Shown here: piece by piece, positions 54,306 through 62,860 of the stretch | How the letters are laid out: each line of letters opens with the position of its first letter | Position numbering within the stretch: position 1 is the stretch's first letter | Source of the DNA: a bacterium 0.1xD8-71 | Lineage (GTDB): Bacteria; Bacillota; Clostridia; Lachnospirales; Lachnospiraceae | Assembly: GCA_003612405.1 (NCBI GenBank) | Contig: RAYR01000002.1 | Location: 62,001 to 126,000 of the forward strand | Reading direction: 5' to 3' | Length of the DNA: 64,000 nt | Made by a program: the position numbers and the translations under genes | Notes under the pieces: model-generated | What the model saw: only the letters and a program-made list of their open reading frames with translations | Database searches by the model: none | Told to the model about the DNA's origin: nothing

Positions 54306-54758
54306 ATGTTAAGACCAGCATTATTTAACCACAACACTTACAAACCGGCATTTTTCGAGGATTCTTTCGACAGGATGTTCGACGATGCTTTCAAGAATTT
54401 CTGGGGAGGCAATGAACTGGCCACCTTCGATGCCTTTAAGACCGATGTGATAGACCAGGGTGACAGTTATCTCTTACAGGCGGAACTGCCCGGTTTTGAC
54501 AAGTCCGATATCAATATTGACCTGAAAGATAACCTGCTTACCATCTCGGCTTCCCACAAGGAAGAGAAGGATGATGAGGATAAGAACAAATACATCCGCA
54601 GAGAGCGCTATTACAGTTCTTATTCCAGAAGCTTCCGGGTAAATGATGTAGAGCCCGGCGATATCGACGCTTCCTACAACAACGGTATTCTGGAAGTAAA
54701 ATTCCCGAAGAAAGATGCTGCCGCAAAGGAAGAAGTCAGAAGAATTGAAGTAAAGTAA
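54306..54758 (+). CDS. Hsp20/alpha-crystallin small heat-shock protein
   Basis: 150 residues: N-terminal arm (NHNTYKPAFFEDSFDRMFDD), alpha-crystallin domain from FKTDVIDQGDSYLLQAELPG through NNGILEVKFPKKD, and a short Lys/Glu-rich tail. ATP-independent holdase that keeps unfolded proteins soluble. AAGGAG lies 8 nt before ATG 54306; the GTG at 54297 overlaps it. No CIRCE element was seen; a TATAAT is present about 100 nt upstream. Confidence 0.93.
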   Translation: MLRPALFNHNTYKPAFFEDSFDRMFDDAFKNFWGGNELATFDAFKTDVIDQGDSYLLQAELPGFDKSDINIDLKDNLLTISASHKEEKDDEDKNKYIRRERYYSSYSRSFRVNDVEPGDIDASYNNGILEVKFPKKDAAAKEEVRRIEVK

Positions 54759-54831
54759 TTTGCTTCGCAAATAACTTTGCGAGATCCGCTTCGCGGACTC
54801 GGATAAGCGGAAGATTCTTATACTACAATGA

Positions 54832-54861
54832 GGTTCCGGACTCATTTAAAAGTCCGGAACC
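54832..54861. terminator. Terminator between hsp20 and the VWA gene
   Basis: GGTTCCGGACT (54832–54842) and AGTCCGGAACC (54851–54861) form a perfect 11-bp stem followed by TTTTATATT on the plus strand; it may also serve the convergent VWA gene. Confidence 0.88.
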
Positions 54862-54880
54862 TTTTATATTATCCACACCT

Positions 54881-56716
54881 TTATTCTGCTTCTTTCACCA
54901 GCTCCAGGAATTCTTCTTTATACTCATCGTCCAGATCAATACTCCTGAGTGCCTTCTTGACACTCTTAACCGAAGCGTCTTCCGGATACTCGCTGTGGGA
55001 TGCAAGCAGTCCGAACTCCGCCACTGCCGCCGCAAAGATGAAGTCGTCCGAGGGCTCCTGCTCATAGCTGTCATATCCGACCGCATATTCCAACAGGTTG
55101 CTCTTCTCTTCCGCCGGTTTCTTGTAACGGATGCTGATGGTCAGCCATTCTTTATACTTATGATCTCCGGAAGGGGCTGACGGTGTCTCACCGGTTGTCT
55201 CATCCAGTCTCTTCTTATACTCACTGCTGTATTTGAGATCTTCAATCTCCCCACGGGTCATGCCATCGTCAAGGGGTGCTCTCAGAATAATCTCATAGAG
55301 TGCCGTCACACTGTGTCCGGCTCCGATCTCTCCGGCATCCTTGGTGTCATCGTTAAAGTCTTCCCGTGCAAGGGCCCTGTTCTCATACCCGATCAGACGA
55401 TACCCCTCCACGATTTCCGGGTTAAATTCTACCTGGAATTTTACATCCTTACAGATGGTAAGCAGGGTGGCGGACATTTCCTCCACCAGTACCTTATTGG
55501 CCTCCCGCAGACAATCTATATAGGCATAATTGCCATTCCCTTTATCCGCCAGGGTTTCCATCTTATTATCCTTGATATTTCCTGTTCCAAATCCCAATAC
55601 CGACAGGAAAATACCTGATTCCTTTTTCTCCGTGATCAGCTCTTCCAGTTCTTCCTCAGTGGTCATCCCTATATTCAGGTCACCATCCGTTGCCAGGATA
55701 ATGCGGTTATTGCCCCCTTTAATAAAGTTCTCCTCCGCCAGCGCATAAGCAGTCTCAATGCCTTTACTTCCGTAGGTTCCGCCGCCCGCTTCCAGACTGG
55801 CCAGGGCCTTTTTAATCTTCCTTGTCTCATCACCGTGGGCGCCTTCTAAAACAATCCTGTCCTCCGATGCGTAGGTAACTATGGATACCCTGTCTTTGTC
55901 CGTCAGATTTTCTGCCAGCAGGCTGAAAGATTCCTGTAAAAGAGGCAGCTTATCATCCGAATACATGGAACCCGACACATCTAACAAAAACACCAGGTTC
56001 GATGCCGGCGCGTGGGAATAATCAATATCCTGCGTCTTTAAACCAATCATCAGAAGCTCCGCCTCATCATTCCAGGGACAGCGTCCTATCTGTGTTGTCA
56101 CACCGAAAGGATCATTTCCTATCGGATCGTTATAGTCATAAGAGAAATAATTGATCATCTCCTCGATTCTGACCGCACCTTCCGGCAGACTCTCTAAATC
56201 ATAGCCTTCCGTGATCAACCGCCGCAGGTTGCTGTAGGAAGCCGTATCCACATCCGCCGCAAAAGTAGAGAGCGGCTGTGCCATCACGGAAGAAAATCCC
56301 TTCTCTTCCCACTCGCTGTATTCCTCTCCGGAGTTATCCGGAAGTTCCTCGTCAAATTCATAGCAGGATCCCAGATAGCCTTCAGACAGTTCTCCCTTCG
56401 TGGCCGCACCGTCCCTTTCGGCTTCTTTTGCCCAATCATCCGCTATCTCCGTACTGTTATATACATCCGCCGGAGCTTCATCTGCCGCTTCCGCTTCCTC
56501 CGTTGCTGCGGGCGCCTCTGCGGCTTCATCTGCCGCAGGTGCCTCATATGTATCCTGCGCAGGCAGCGCCCCCGCAGGCTCCTGTCCCTCTGCCTCATAT
56601 CCACCGTTGTCTGCGGGTGCTTCCGCAATACTGTCATTCTGTGTACTGCCGCACCCGGTCAAGAGCATAACGCCAACCATACCCAACACTGTTATCTGCT
56701 TTACACACTTTTTCAT
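54881..56716 (-). CDS. VWA-domain lipoprotein (YfbK-like)
   Basis: 611 residues: lipoprotein signal with Cys22 (VGVMLLTGC), an Ala/Glu/Pro/Asp-rich linker to about 140, a YfbK-type N-terminal block (PLSTFAADVDTASYSNLRR), a von Willebrand A domain from about 240 with the MIDAS motif DVSGS (246–250) and later ATDGDLN, then the DUF3520-like C-terminal domain. It should bind a divalent metal and protein partners at the outer face of the membrane. It carries the same promoter as the ECF sigma gene at 62.4 kb, so it is a likely target of that sigma factor. Confidence 0.9.
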   Translation of the reverse strand: MKKCVKQITVLGMVGVMLLTGCGSTQNDSIAEAPADNGGYEAEGQEPAGALPAQDTYEAPAADEAAEAPAATEEAEAADEAPADVYNSTEIADDWAKEAERDGAATKGELSEGYLGSCYEFDEELPDNSGEEYSEWEEKGFSSVMAQPLSTFAADVDTASYSNLRRLITEGYDLESLPEGAVRIEEMINYFSYDYNDPIGNDPFGVTTQIGRCPWNDEAELLMIGLKTQDIDYSHAPASNLVFLLDVSGSMYSDDKLPLLQESFSLLAENLTDKDRVSIVTYASEDRIVLEGAHGDETRKIKKALASLEAGGGTYGSKGIETAYALAEENFIKGGNNRIILATDGDLNIGMTTEEELEELITEKKESGIFLSVLGFGTGNIKDNKMETLADKGNGNYAYIDCLREANKVLVEEMSATLLTICKDVKFQVEFNPEIVEGYRLIGYENRALAREDFNDDTKDAGEIGAGHSVTALYEIILRAPLDDGMTRGEIEDLKYSSEYKKRLDETTGETPSAPSGDHKYKEWLTISIRYKKPAEEKSNLLEYAVGYDSYEQEPSDDFIFAAAVAEFGLLASHSEYPEDASVKSVKKALRSIDLDDEYKEEFLELVKEAE

Positions 56717-56765
56717 ACCTTTTCCTCCATTCTAAAACAATATCTTTTGTGATCTCTCTACCCTT

Positions 56766-56794
56766 AATACCTTTCAGAATGGAAAAAGGTTGCA
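56766..56794 (-). promoter_or_regulatory. ECF-type promoter of the VWA gene
   Basis: Minus-strand TGCAACC (56794–56788), 16-base spacer, GGTATT (56771–56766). A 22-base block covering the -10 region and the TGCAACC box with identical spacing recurs upstream of the ECF sigma gene at 62426–62454. Confidence 0.78.
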
Positions 56795-56815
56795 AAAAAA
56801 TTAAAATTTTTATTT

Positions 56816-57067
56816 TTACAGGAAAATATTTCTTTTCATAAAATCATTTCTGAACCAGTCTGCAAAATCTGCTGTTGACTTTTTCTTTTCAATATAGGCA
56901 TTGACAGATTTTACATGCAGATTATATTCCTCTTTCTGCTGTTCTGTGACTGCGTCATGAATACGATACATAATATCCGAACAGTCTTCACACACTTCTC
57001 CCCCTTTACCAAGATTCTCAAATGATTCAAATAATTTCTTCTTTCTTCCGCAACATGCACACTTCAT
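56816..57067 (-). CDS. Small zinc-ribbon-like protein
   Basis: 83 residues with CACC near the start (C3…C6) and CEDC (C26…C29), a likely four-Cys zinc site, then a charged helix and a tail ending in WFRNDFMKRNIF. Not a family I can name. It begins 2 nt after the stop of the 635-residue membrane protein gene, so it is the third gene of that operon and probably a partner. AT-rich relative to its neighbours. Confidence 0.7.
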   Translation of the reverse strand: MKCACCGRKKKLFESFENLGKGGEVCEDCSDIMYRIHDAVTEQQKEEYNLHVKSVNAYIEKKKSTADFADWFRNDFMKRNIFL

Positions 57068-57069
57068 TC

Positions 57070-58977
57070 TTATCCTGCCACCTCCATCATATTTTCATAA
57101 ATATCATCATATGCAAAGGCTTTCTGCTCCTCTTCTTTTGAGATATATGCCCTGCCGGCAACTGCCTTTTGCGCATATGGTTCCAGAAATTTCCGGATAT
57201 CATAATACTGGTGTTCCAGGGTTCTGATCTTCATCTGGAACTTCCCGATCTTTCTGCTGTCTTTGTCCAGTTCTTCCACCAGCTTATCGATTTCTTCTCC
57301 GCTCATAAGATAATCAACTGCCATATTCACTATGACTGCATTAAATAATCTTGCGGAAATAATACAATCGTCTTCCCTGAACAGACCGGCAAGCTTGCTG
57401 ACTGCGAAACCTGATAACATACCGCCGCCGGCTCCCACTGCAAATCCTATTATGGCGCCTGCTTTTTTATTTACCTTCTTACCTATTTTTTCTCCGACAA
57501 TACCTGCTGCCATACCGGCTCCATAAACACCCGCAGTACTTCCTATAAGAGATGCTGCTGCCGACAGCATATTTTTGGTATACTGTGCTCCGCTGATTTT
57601 GCCGGTTGTGACATGATAAGTATCAGGTACGGAAAACATGATAAAGGCAACGCCTTCAACCATTGCATTTCCCCGCAGCGCTTTTGCCAGACTCTTGTTC
57701 GCCGCGTTCCCATAGATTTTCTTCTGCCCTAACAGAATACGTCTCGCATTGACAAGTCTCTGTACCATCTTGCTGCCAAGCAGATGAACTATCTTTTCAG
57801 ACATCGGAATCAACGCTTTATTCAATCCGGTTCTTGCAATCTGATTACTTAAGATATTCGCCGCCAGCGCAGGGCCAAACACATAGATTGCCGTATCAAT
57901 TGCCGCATCCCTTGCCTTTTGGGGATCATTTGTCTTCCAGAAAGTAAAGCCAAATGATACAAGAGAGGAAACCCCTGCTGCAAAGGTGCAATTAACCACC
58001 CCTGTCGCCGTATCAAAGGTAAGAGATTCAAAAGTGCCTGCTTTTGCCAGATTCTTCGCCTGCGCATAGGTAAGCCTGCTCTTTCTCACCAGATCTTTGG
58101 CCATGTCCGGATCCGTAACGCCGGGTATCTGTCCGTTGCTGATTCTTCTGCGCATCGCTTCCACCGCTTTCTCATACTGGTCAGCCGGCACTTCAACCAT
58201 CATTGGTTTTCCCGATTTAATGTCCAAATACCGATATTCCATCTGACCTGTATTGGGATTTCTTTTAAAACATGCCCCCACGCTTGAACTGGCGCTCTTA
58301 CAAAATTTACATTGCACCGGATTTCCATTCACAAGTTTATCCGGACCATTCTTTGCATTGTCCCTTCCCACAACAGTTACTTTCTCTCCGCCGAGTCTGT
58401 CTAACAGAGCGCCTGCTTCTTCCGCGTATATTCCATGCCCGGTAGTCACCTGGTCTTTTCCATATGCCGCATGGAAAACAGTGTTTTCCATATTAAGGGT
58501 TTCCATCTCGCTTATGACAGCGCCATCAACCAGACCGTTTAATAAATCTTCCTCCAATTTGAGCTTTTCCTCAACTTTATGAAAAACCGCAATCAGGGAT
58601 TTATCCTGAAACACAGCTATTGTCTGATCATCTTTCCTGAGAACGTAACCGTCTCCTTTTTCCGCTTTTTCACATAAGAAATCCGATGGATCAAAATATT
58701 CCCACAACATAATCTGATAAGGAATCCGATATACCTTCTCATTTTTATTTTCGTCCTTATTTTCCTCCCCTTCATACCGCGGCGCCTTGCACACAATCCC
58801 CCTATCTGTCAAAACAATCCCCGACGGATAGCCGCCAAAAGAATTGATATCCGCCCACAGAATATCAAAATCATTGGGAACCGGAATATATTCGTGGATT
58901 TTCTTTTTATTCCCTTCAGATAATGCCGTAGGCGACTTGGCCAATTCATTCATAAAATCTTTTATAAACTGTTCCAT
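57070..58977 (-). CDS. Large membrane protein of unknown function with nuclease-like motif
   Basis: 635 residues. Residues 25–150 look like a bacterial PH-type domain (YPSGIVLTDRGIVCKAP). Around 199–228 is GGEKVTVVGRDNAKNGPDKL then VNGNPVQCKFCKSA; the Asp…Gln-x-Lys pattern recalls PD-(D/E)XK or polymorphic-toxin nucleases, but this is a visual match only. Next comes a helical region (VPADQYEKAVEAMRRR, GQIPGVTDPDMAKDLVRK) and from 330 to 535 several hydrophobic, Gly-rich segments including GSTAGVYGAGMAAGIVGEKI, a glycine-zipper membrane insert. A charged helical tail ends the protein. AGGAGG fits the third ATG (58977). Co-transcribed with DUF1232 and zinc-ribbon genes. Confidence 0.75.
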   Translation of the reverse strand: MEQFIKDFMNELAKSPTALSEGNKKKIHEYIPVPNDFDILWADINSFGGYPSGIVLTDRGIVCKAPRYEGEENKDENKNEKVYRIPYQIMLWEYFDPSDFLCEKAEKGDGYVLRKDDQTIAVFQDKSLIAVFHKVEEKLKLEEDLLNGLVDGAVISEMETLNMENTVFHAAYGKDQVTTGHGIYAEEAGALLDRLGGEKVTVVGRDNAKNGPDKLVNGNPVQCKFCKSASSSVGACFKRNPNTGQMEYRYLDIKSGKPMMVEVPADQYEKAVEAMRRRISNGQIPGVTDPDMAKDLVRKSRLTYAQAKNLAKAGTFESLTFDTATGVVNCTFAAGVSSLVSFGFTFWKTNDPQKARDAAIDTAIYVFGPALAANILSNQIARTGLNKALIPMSEKIVHLLGSKMVQRLVNARRILLGQKKIYGNAANKSLAKALRGNAMVEGVAFIMFSVPDTYHVTTGKISGAQYTKNMLSAAASLIGSTAGVYGAGMAAGIVGEKIGKKVNKKAGAIIGFAVGAGGGMLSGFAVSKLAGLFREDDCIISARLFNAVIVNMAVDYLMSGEEIDKLVEELDKDSRKIGKFQMKIRTLEHQYYDIRKFLEPYAQKAVAGRAYISKEEEQKAFAYDDIYENMMEVAG

Positions 58978-58979
58978 CA

Positions 58980-59753
58980 TCATCCCTCCTGTATCACGAA
59001 ATCATCCCATCTGTCATCAAAATCCGGCTCAAGACAGGTTCGTTTCTCCATTCCATTTAACCATTTTATACTTTCACGTACAATAGTCTCATCCAGAACT
59101 CCTATAACGTCTTTTTCTGCTTCCACCTCAAATTCAGCCAGGGCTTTCACCGGAATATTCACTTCTTTTATAATACAATCTGCCGGCAGTTCAGAATCCT
59201 GTTCCATCGCCACAAGCAATTTAATTATATTCTCCTCACTTACAATAACCGCAGCTAAATATCCGTCCCCGATGACCTCTGCCAGCTCTTCCGCCAATAT
59301 CTGTTCAAAAGAATCCAACGCATTTTTTCTGTTGTTTTCCTTCCACCTACGATATTTGTCAAGATCCTTGTCCACCCCAAAGCCTAAAACAAAAAGTACA
59401 ACCGCCGCATCGTCTATATATCCTATTATCGGTATAAAATCCGGGATCAGATCAATCGGACTGATCAGATAGATTAAAGCGGCAACTATCGAAACCATTG
59501 TCCCAACAGGAATATCACTGTATTCTTTCTTTATATAGGAATCAGCCAATTCAATCATACAGATAATATCATCGATCATTCCGCCTAGCACAGGAATTTT
59601 TCTGGCCTTCTTCACAAATGCCTCCAGTTTTGCTTTGAATTCAGCCCACTTATCCGCATCTTCGATTAAACAAAGAGCCTCATCCTCATTGGCATGTAAC
59701 GCTGCGTGCAATTCTTCTCTTGAAAATTCTGGTTTTTTGAAGTCTTTATGCAT
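58980..59753 (-). CDS. DUF1232 (YkvA-like) domain protein
   Basis: About 257 residues: helical N-terminus, then the DUF1232 block LIYLISPIDLIPDFIPIIGY with IDDAAVVLFVLGFGVDKDL near residues 95–130, a hydrophobic hairpin, and a charged C-terminal domain rich in Glu and Val. DUF1232 proteins are small membrane-associated proteins of unknown activity. The stop codon overlaps the first ATG of the next gene, so it is the lead gene of a three-gene operon. A GGAG lies upstream; ATG 59753 and 59762 are both possible. Confidence 0.82.
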   Translation of the reverse strand: MHKDFKKPEFSREELHAALHANEDEALCLIEDADKWAEFKAKLEAFVKKARKIPVLGGMIDDIICMIELADSYIKKEYSDIPVGTMVSIVAALIYLISPIDLIPDFIPIIGYIDDAAVVLFVLGFGVDKDLDKYRRWKENNRKNALDSFEQILAEELAEVIGDGYLAAVIVSEENIIKLLVAMEQDSELPADCIIKEVNIPVKALAEFEVEAEKDVIGVLDETIVRESIKWLNGMEKRTCLEPDFDDRWDDFVIQEG

Positions 59754-59821
59754 ACTTTTCATTCTCCTTTTTGATTTCCAATCCGTTTTTTATTTGATGA
59801 ATTCATTATAACAAAGCTATC

Positions 59822-59850
59822 AAAAAAACGGGTCGCCTGTGGGGCGACCC
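59822..59850 (-). terminator. Terminator after the AbiE module
   Basis: GGGTCGCC (59830–59837) and GGCGACCC (59843–59850) make a perfect 8-bp stem; minus-strand reading ends in seven T residues (59828–59822). Confidence 0.88.
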
Positions 59851-59911
59851 TTCAAAATTTATAAAATAATACATAGAAGTCCGGCGTAATAATAGCTTCC
59901 GTATCCATAAT

Positions 59912-60370
59912 TCACATCCACTCGCTATTGGCGGTGATAACATCGCCAACACCAAAATCAATACTAAACGGCGTTTTCGTATTTTTAATTCGAGCCACAA
60001 GAGAAACTCCGATACCGGCGTACTTTTTTGCAACAGCGATAGGAGCAATACCTTCAATTTCAAAAGTAATAAAATCATTGCCTGTGGGCATGGAAATAAT
60101 CGACTCTATTACCGTCCGTAACTGTTCAGGAGTGTTGGGTATTTTCCGAAGAAGAAAGTCAACATCAACCGTTACACGACTGTCAAAATTGGTAACAGAA
60201 TAGATAAACAGTCCACCCTTCAGCACAAGGTTTTCCGCATATTGCGATTTTTCCAAACGACGTAAAAATTCTTCCTGGCAAAAAAGCTGCAAACAAAGCT
60301 GGTAGCTTCGTCCGCTTTCTTTTGCTTTGTTTTTCAATCTTGCAAGCACGGATGCAGCCGCATCAGCCAT
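59912..60370 (-). CDS. AbiEii-like nucleotidyltransferase toxin, C-terminally truncated
   Basis: 152 residues matching only the catalytic first half of AbiEii toxins: NLVLKGGLFIYSVTNFDSRV, TVDVDFLLRKI (catalytic Asp pair) and SIDFGVGDVI. Family members normally run to about 220–300 residues with a helical C-terminal domain; here the frame ends soon after GDVI with a short unrelated tail (TANSEWM). It overlaps the antitoxin gene by 8 bases in the usual order antitoxin–toxin. The truncated product is probably inactive as a toxin. Confidence 0.8.
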   Translation of the reverse strand: MADAAASVLARLKNKAKESGRSYQLCLQLFCQEEFLRRLEKSQYAENLVLKGGLFIYSVTNFDSRVTVDVDFLLRKIPNTPEQLRTVIESIISMPTGNDFITFEIEGIAPIAVAKKYAGIGVSLVARIKNTKTPFSIDFGVGDVITANSEWM

Positions 60371-60968
60371 TTAGCAGTACCTCCATTACATTCATAACCC
60401 TTGCATACAATTTCATTTCTTTTGCGTATTTAGACAGGTTTGCAAGGTTCTTTTTTTCATCAGCAACATAAGCATTGACCGCCTTATTAAAAATTTCATT
60501 ATCAAGTTTCGTGCGGTACTTAAAGCAATCGCATATTGTTCTCTCTCGATCATACACAGGCAATGTTACGCCATTAAAATTATCCCTGGATTTTCCGATT
60601 GTCAGAAAGTCTTTTTGAATATAGTAGGCCTTCATCGGAAATTCTTCAATATTCTTTACGGTACGGAACGCTGTTCTTGGTACAGCAATCGACCATTCAC
60701 GGGGAGAAAAATCGCTGTATCCGTAATGGAACAAAGCGGATTCCACGCAAATAATCCCTTGTGGAAGAATCTCATGTATTAACTGCTCCTCCGCCGCGTC
60801 ATTGCTCTGAGGGAGCTGATAAAATCCCCTTCGGATCCTTTCGATAACCCCTTCTTTACAAAAAGCAGCTACCTCGTATTTATTTACCCCCTTATCGGCA
60901 AAATCTGTAGTTTTTGCAATGCCGCCGTTATTTTCAATTACTTTTTGTATGATTTCTCTTTTATTCAA
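60363..60968 (-). CDS. AbiEi-like type IV antitoxin
   Basis: 201 residues: N-terminal winged helix (NNGGIAKTTDFADKGVNKYE, then VIERIRRGFYQL) and the AbiEi-type C-terminal domain (GIICVESALFHYGYSDFSPR, YDRERTICDCFKYR). In AbiE systems it represses the operon and offsets the toxin without touching it. Appears intact. First gene of the module; the promoter should lie in the 80 bases before it. Confidence 0.88.
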   Translation of the reverse strand: MNKREIIQKVIENNGGIAKTTDFADKGVNKYEVAAFCKEGVIERIRRGFYQLPQSNDAAEEQLIHEILPQGIICVESALFHYGYSDFSPREWSIAVPRTAFRTVKNIEEFPMKAYYIQKDFLTIGKSRDNFNGVTLPVYDRERTICDCFKYRTKLDNEIFNKAVNAYVADEKKNLANLSKYAKEMKLYARVMNVMEVLLNG

Positions 60969-61048
60969 GCAGGCACCAACTTTCTACATGCAAAAATCAA
61001 ATACTGTACGTATTTATTATATCATACATTTAGTAAAATTCTGACTTT

Positions 61049-61882
61049 TTATTTAAAAACCTTCTCCAACTCCGCATACGCCTCTTCCAAAAACTCATCC
61101 AGCTCTTCCGCTCTCCCACGGATCACACAGGCCGTCCCGTCCTCTGCCTCCACATACGCATACCATTCGCCTTCCTCACCAAACACCCGGAAAGTCAGTC
61201 CTTCATAAACAATGTCTTCGGCATCCGGGCTATCATAGAAGTCCGGCTTCTCATCCACTGCTTCTATCTTCATGCTGCCGCCCTTCGGATCCCGGAATTT
61301 TCTGGCAGCCTCCTTCGTGGAATCTGCCTCCTCCTTCGCAAAGTCCGCCGCCGGTGCTTCTGACATCACACCCCCAGTGCTCTCCATATCTTCCGCCTCT
61401 GCCTGTGTCATGCTGTCTGCGGACGCTTCCGCCATACTGTCTGTTTCACCGTTATCCATCTCTCCCACAGCGCCGGCCGCCGCCTCTTCACTGGCTATTC
61501 CCTCTGTTATCTCCTCGGCACATGCCTCGTCGGCCGCCGCTTCATCTACCGGCGCCGCTGCCGGTGCCTCCATTGCCCCATCAGCCGCGGCCCCATTCCC
61601 TGTAAATCCGCCGGGCAGGACATTTTTCACAGTCATTGATACAGACAATAAAATTACCACGGCTGCCGCCGCAGTCAGCGGATACATCCATTTGCGGACA
61701 GAATATTTCTTACGATAAGATGCATAATCCTCATAAGTCACCTGCGGGGCAGGGGCCGGAATCTGGGCGCTCTGCTCTCTGCGTATGCGCTCTTCTTCCT
61801 GCCGGACTGCCGCCTTGGTCTTTTCAATCAACGCGGCGGGGGCGTGTATCTGTGCAGTTTCGTTTTTGTATTGTTCCATCAT
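61049..61882 (-). CDS. Putative anti-sigma factor, single-pass with Ala/Glu-rich stalk
   Basis: 277 residues: a charged cytoplasmic N-terminus of about 65 residues, one transmembrane helix (MYPLTAAAAVVILLSVSMTV), an Ala/Glu/Asp/Met-rich low-complexity stalk (about 95–195) and a small C-terminal domain (DIVYEGLTFRVFGEEGEWYA). The start overlaps the ECF sigma stop by four bases, the usual sigma/anti-sigma layout. The stalk resembles the linker of the VWA lipoprotein at 54.9 kb in composition. Confidence 0.78.
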   Translation of the reverse strand: MMEQYKNETAQIHAPAALIEKTKAAVRQEEERIRREQSAQIPAPAPQVTYEDYASYRKKYSVRKWMYPLTAAAAVVILLSVSMTVKNVLPGGFTGNGAAADGAMEAPAAAPVDEAAADEACAEEITEGIASEEAAAGAVGEMDNGETDSMAEASADSMTQAEAEDMESTGGVMSEAPAADFAKEEADSTKEAARKFRDPKGGSMKIEAVDEKPDFYDSPDAEDIVYEGLTFRVFGEEGEWYAYVEAEDGTACVIRGRAEELDEFLEEAYAELEKVFK

Positions 61883-62382
61883 AATGTATGACTTCCTCTT
61901 TCTATCATTAAATCCTTCAGCATCTCTCTGGCCCGGTGCAGCTGCGATTTGACTGTACTCTCTTTCTGCTGCGTAAACTGTGCAATCTCCTGTATGGGAA
62001 GTTCCTCAAAATAAAACAGGTGCACCACCGTCCGGTATTTGGGCGGCAGTTTCGTCACCGCCTGTCTGACCGGATGTTCTCCCGGCGTTTCATAGGCTTG
62101 CGCACCGCGAAACTGTTCCGTATCCTCAATATAATCCACATTTTTATTCCAGTACTGGTCATAATGCTTCCTGGCGCAGTTGATTGTCACCCGGATCAGC
62201 CAGGCTTTCACATGTTCCCAGGAAGTAAGTTCGCCGATATGGCTCACCAGCCGGACAAACACCTCCTGGAAGAGATCGTCTGCATCGGTTCTGTTCTTCA
62301 TCTGCGACAATGCCAGCCTGTACACCATGTCGGCATACCTGTCCACTGCATTTTCCGTCGTTATCCGTTCCTCTTTCGTCAT
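61879..62382 (-). CDS. ECF-type RNA polymerase sigma factor
   Basis: 167 residues with region 2 (VDRYADMVYRLALSQMKNRT, DADDLFQEVFVRLV, HVKAWLIRVTINCARKHYDQ) and region 4 (LPPKYRTVVHLFYFEELPIQ, then EIAQFTQQKESTVKSQLHRA). GGTGG lies 6 nt before ATG 62382; a longer frame to 62406 is not favoured. Its own promoter matches that of the VWA gene, as expected for self-activation. Confidence 0.93.
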   Translation of the reverse strand: MTKEERITTENAVDRYADMVYRLALSQMKNRTDADDLFQEVFVRLVSHIGELTSWEHVKAWLIRVTINCARKHYDQYWNKNVDYIEDTEQFRGAQAYETPGEHPVRQAVTKLPPKYRTVVHLFYFEELPIQEIAQFTQQKESTVKSQLHRAREMLKDLMIERGSHTL

Positions 62383-62425
62383 ACAAGTCCACCTTGTGAG
62401 AGTCATAAATTACCACTCTACCCTT

Positions 62426-62454
62426 AATACCTTTCAGCTTTCTGAAAGGTTGCA
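62426..62454 (-). promoter_or_regulatory. ECF-type autoregulatory promoter of the sigma gene
   Basis: Minus-strand TGCAACC (62454–62448), 16-base spacer, GGTATT (62431–62426); same boxes, spacing and a shared 22-base block as at 56766–56794. Confidence 0.78.
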
Positions 62455-62458
62455 TTAT

Positions 62459-62812
62459 TTAACGGAAATGTTTCCCCTGTCCGTCCCTTTTTTCCACCAG
62501 CTTATCATACTGGACATACATTTTCTGCACTTCGTTTTCCAGAATATAATAGTGACGCACGTAAGGCACCAACAGTACCAGCAGGGCAATTGCCAACAGC
62601 CCCACCCCCAGGGTAAACACAGCCACGCACAATCCAATCACCACCACTTCCAGAATCGCAAAGGTGACCGTCACAATCAGATGTATCAGCCTTTCATGCT
62701 GAAAGAACGCAACCTGAATCAGGTGCTCCCTGATGACCGCCGTCCAATCCACATTCGTCTGCTGTAACAGTTCATCTATGTACTTTCTGTAACTTAAAAT
62801 ACGCTTTTCCAT
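62459..62812 (-). CDS. Hypothetical two-helix membrane protein
   Basis: 117 residues: a charged N-terminal helix (ILSYRKYIDELLQQTNVDWT), two adjoining hydrophobic helices at about 45–85 and a charged C-terminal helix. No recognised family. It lies 48 nt after the threonine-aldolase-like gene and directly before the ECF sigma promoter on the same strand. Confidence 0.7.
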   Translation of the reverse strand: MEKRILSYRKYIDELLQQTNVDWTAVIREHLIQVAFFQHERLIHLIVTVTFAILEVVVIGLCVAVFTLGVGLLAIALLVLLVPYVRHYYILENEVQKMYVQYDKLVEKRDGQGKHFR

Positions 62813-62860
62813 ATTCCCTCGGCCCCCTTTACCTGCAATGTTTCTTTGTTGCCGTATATC

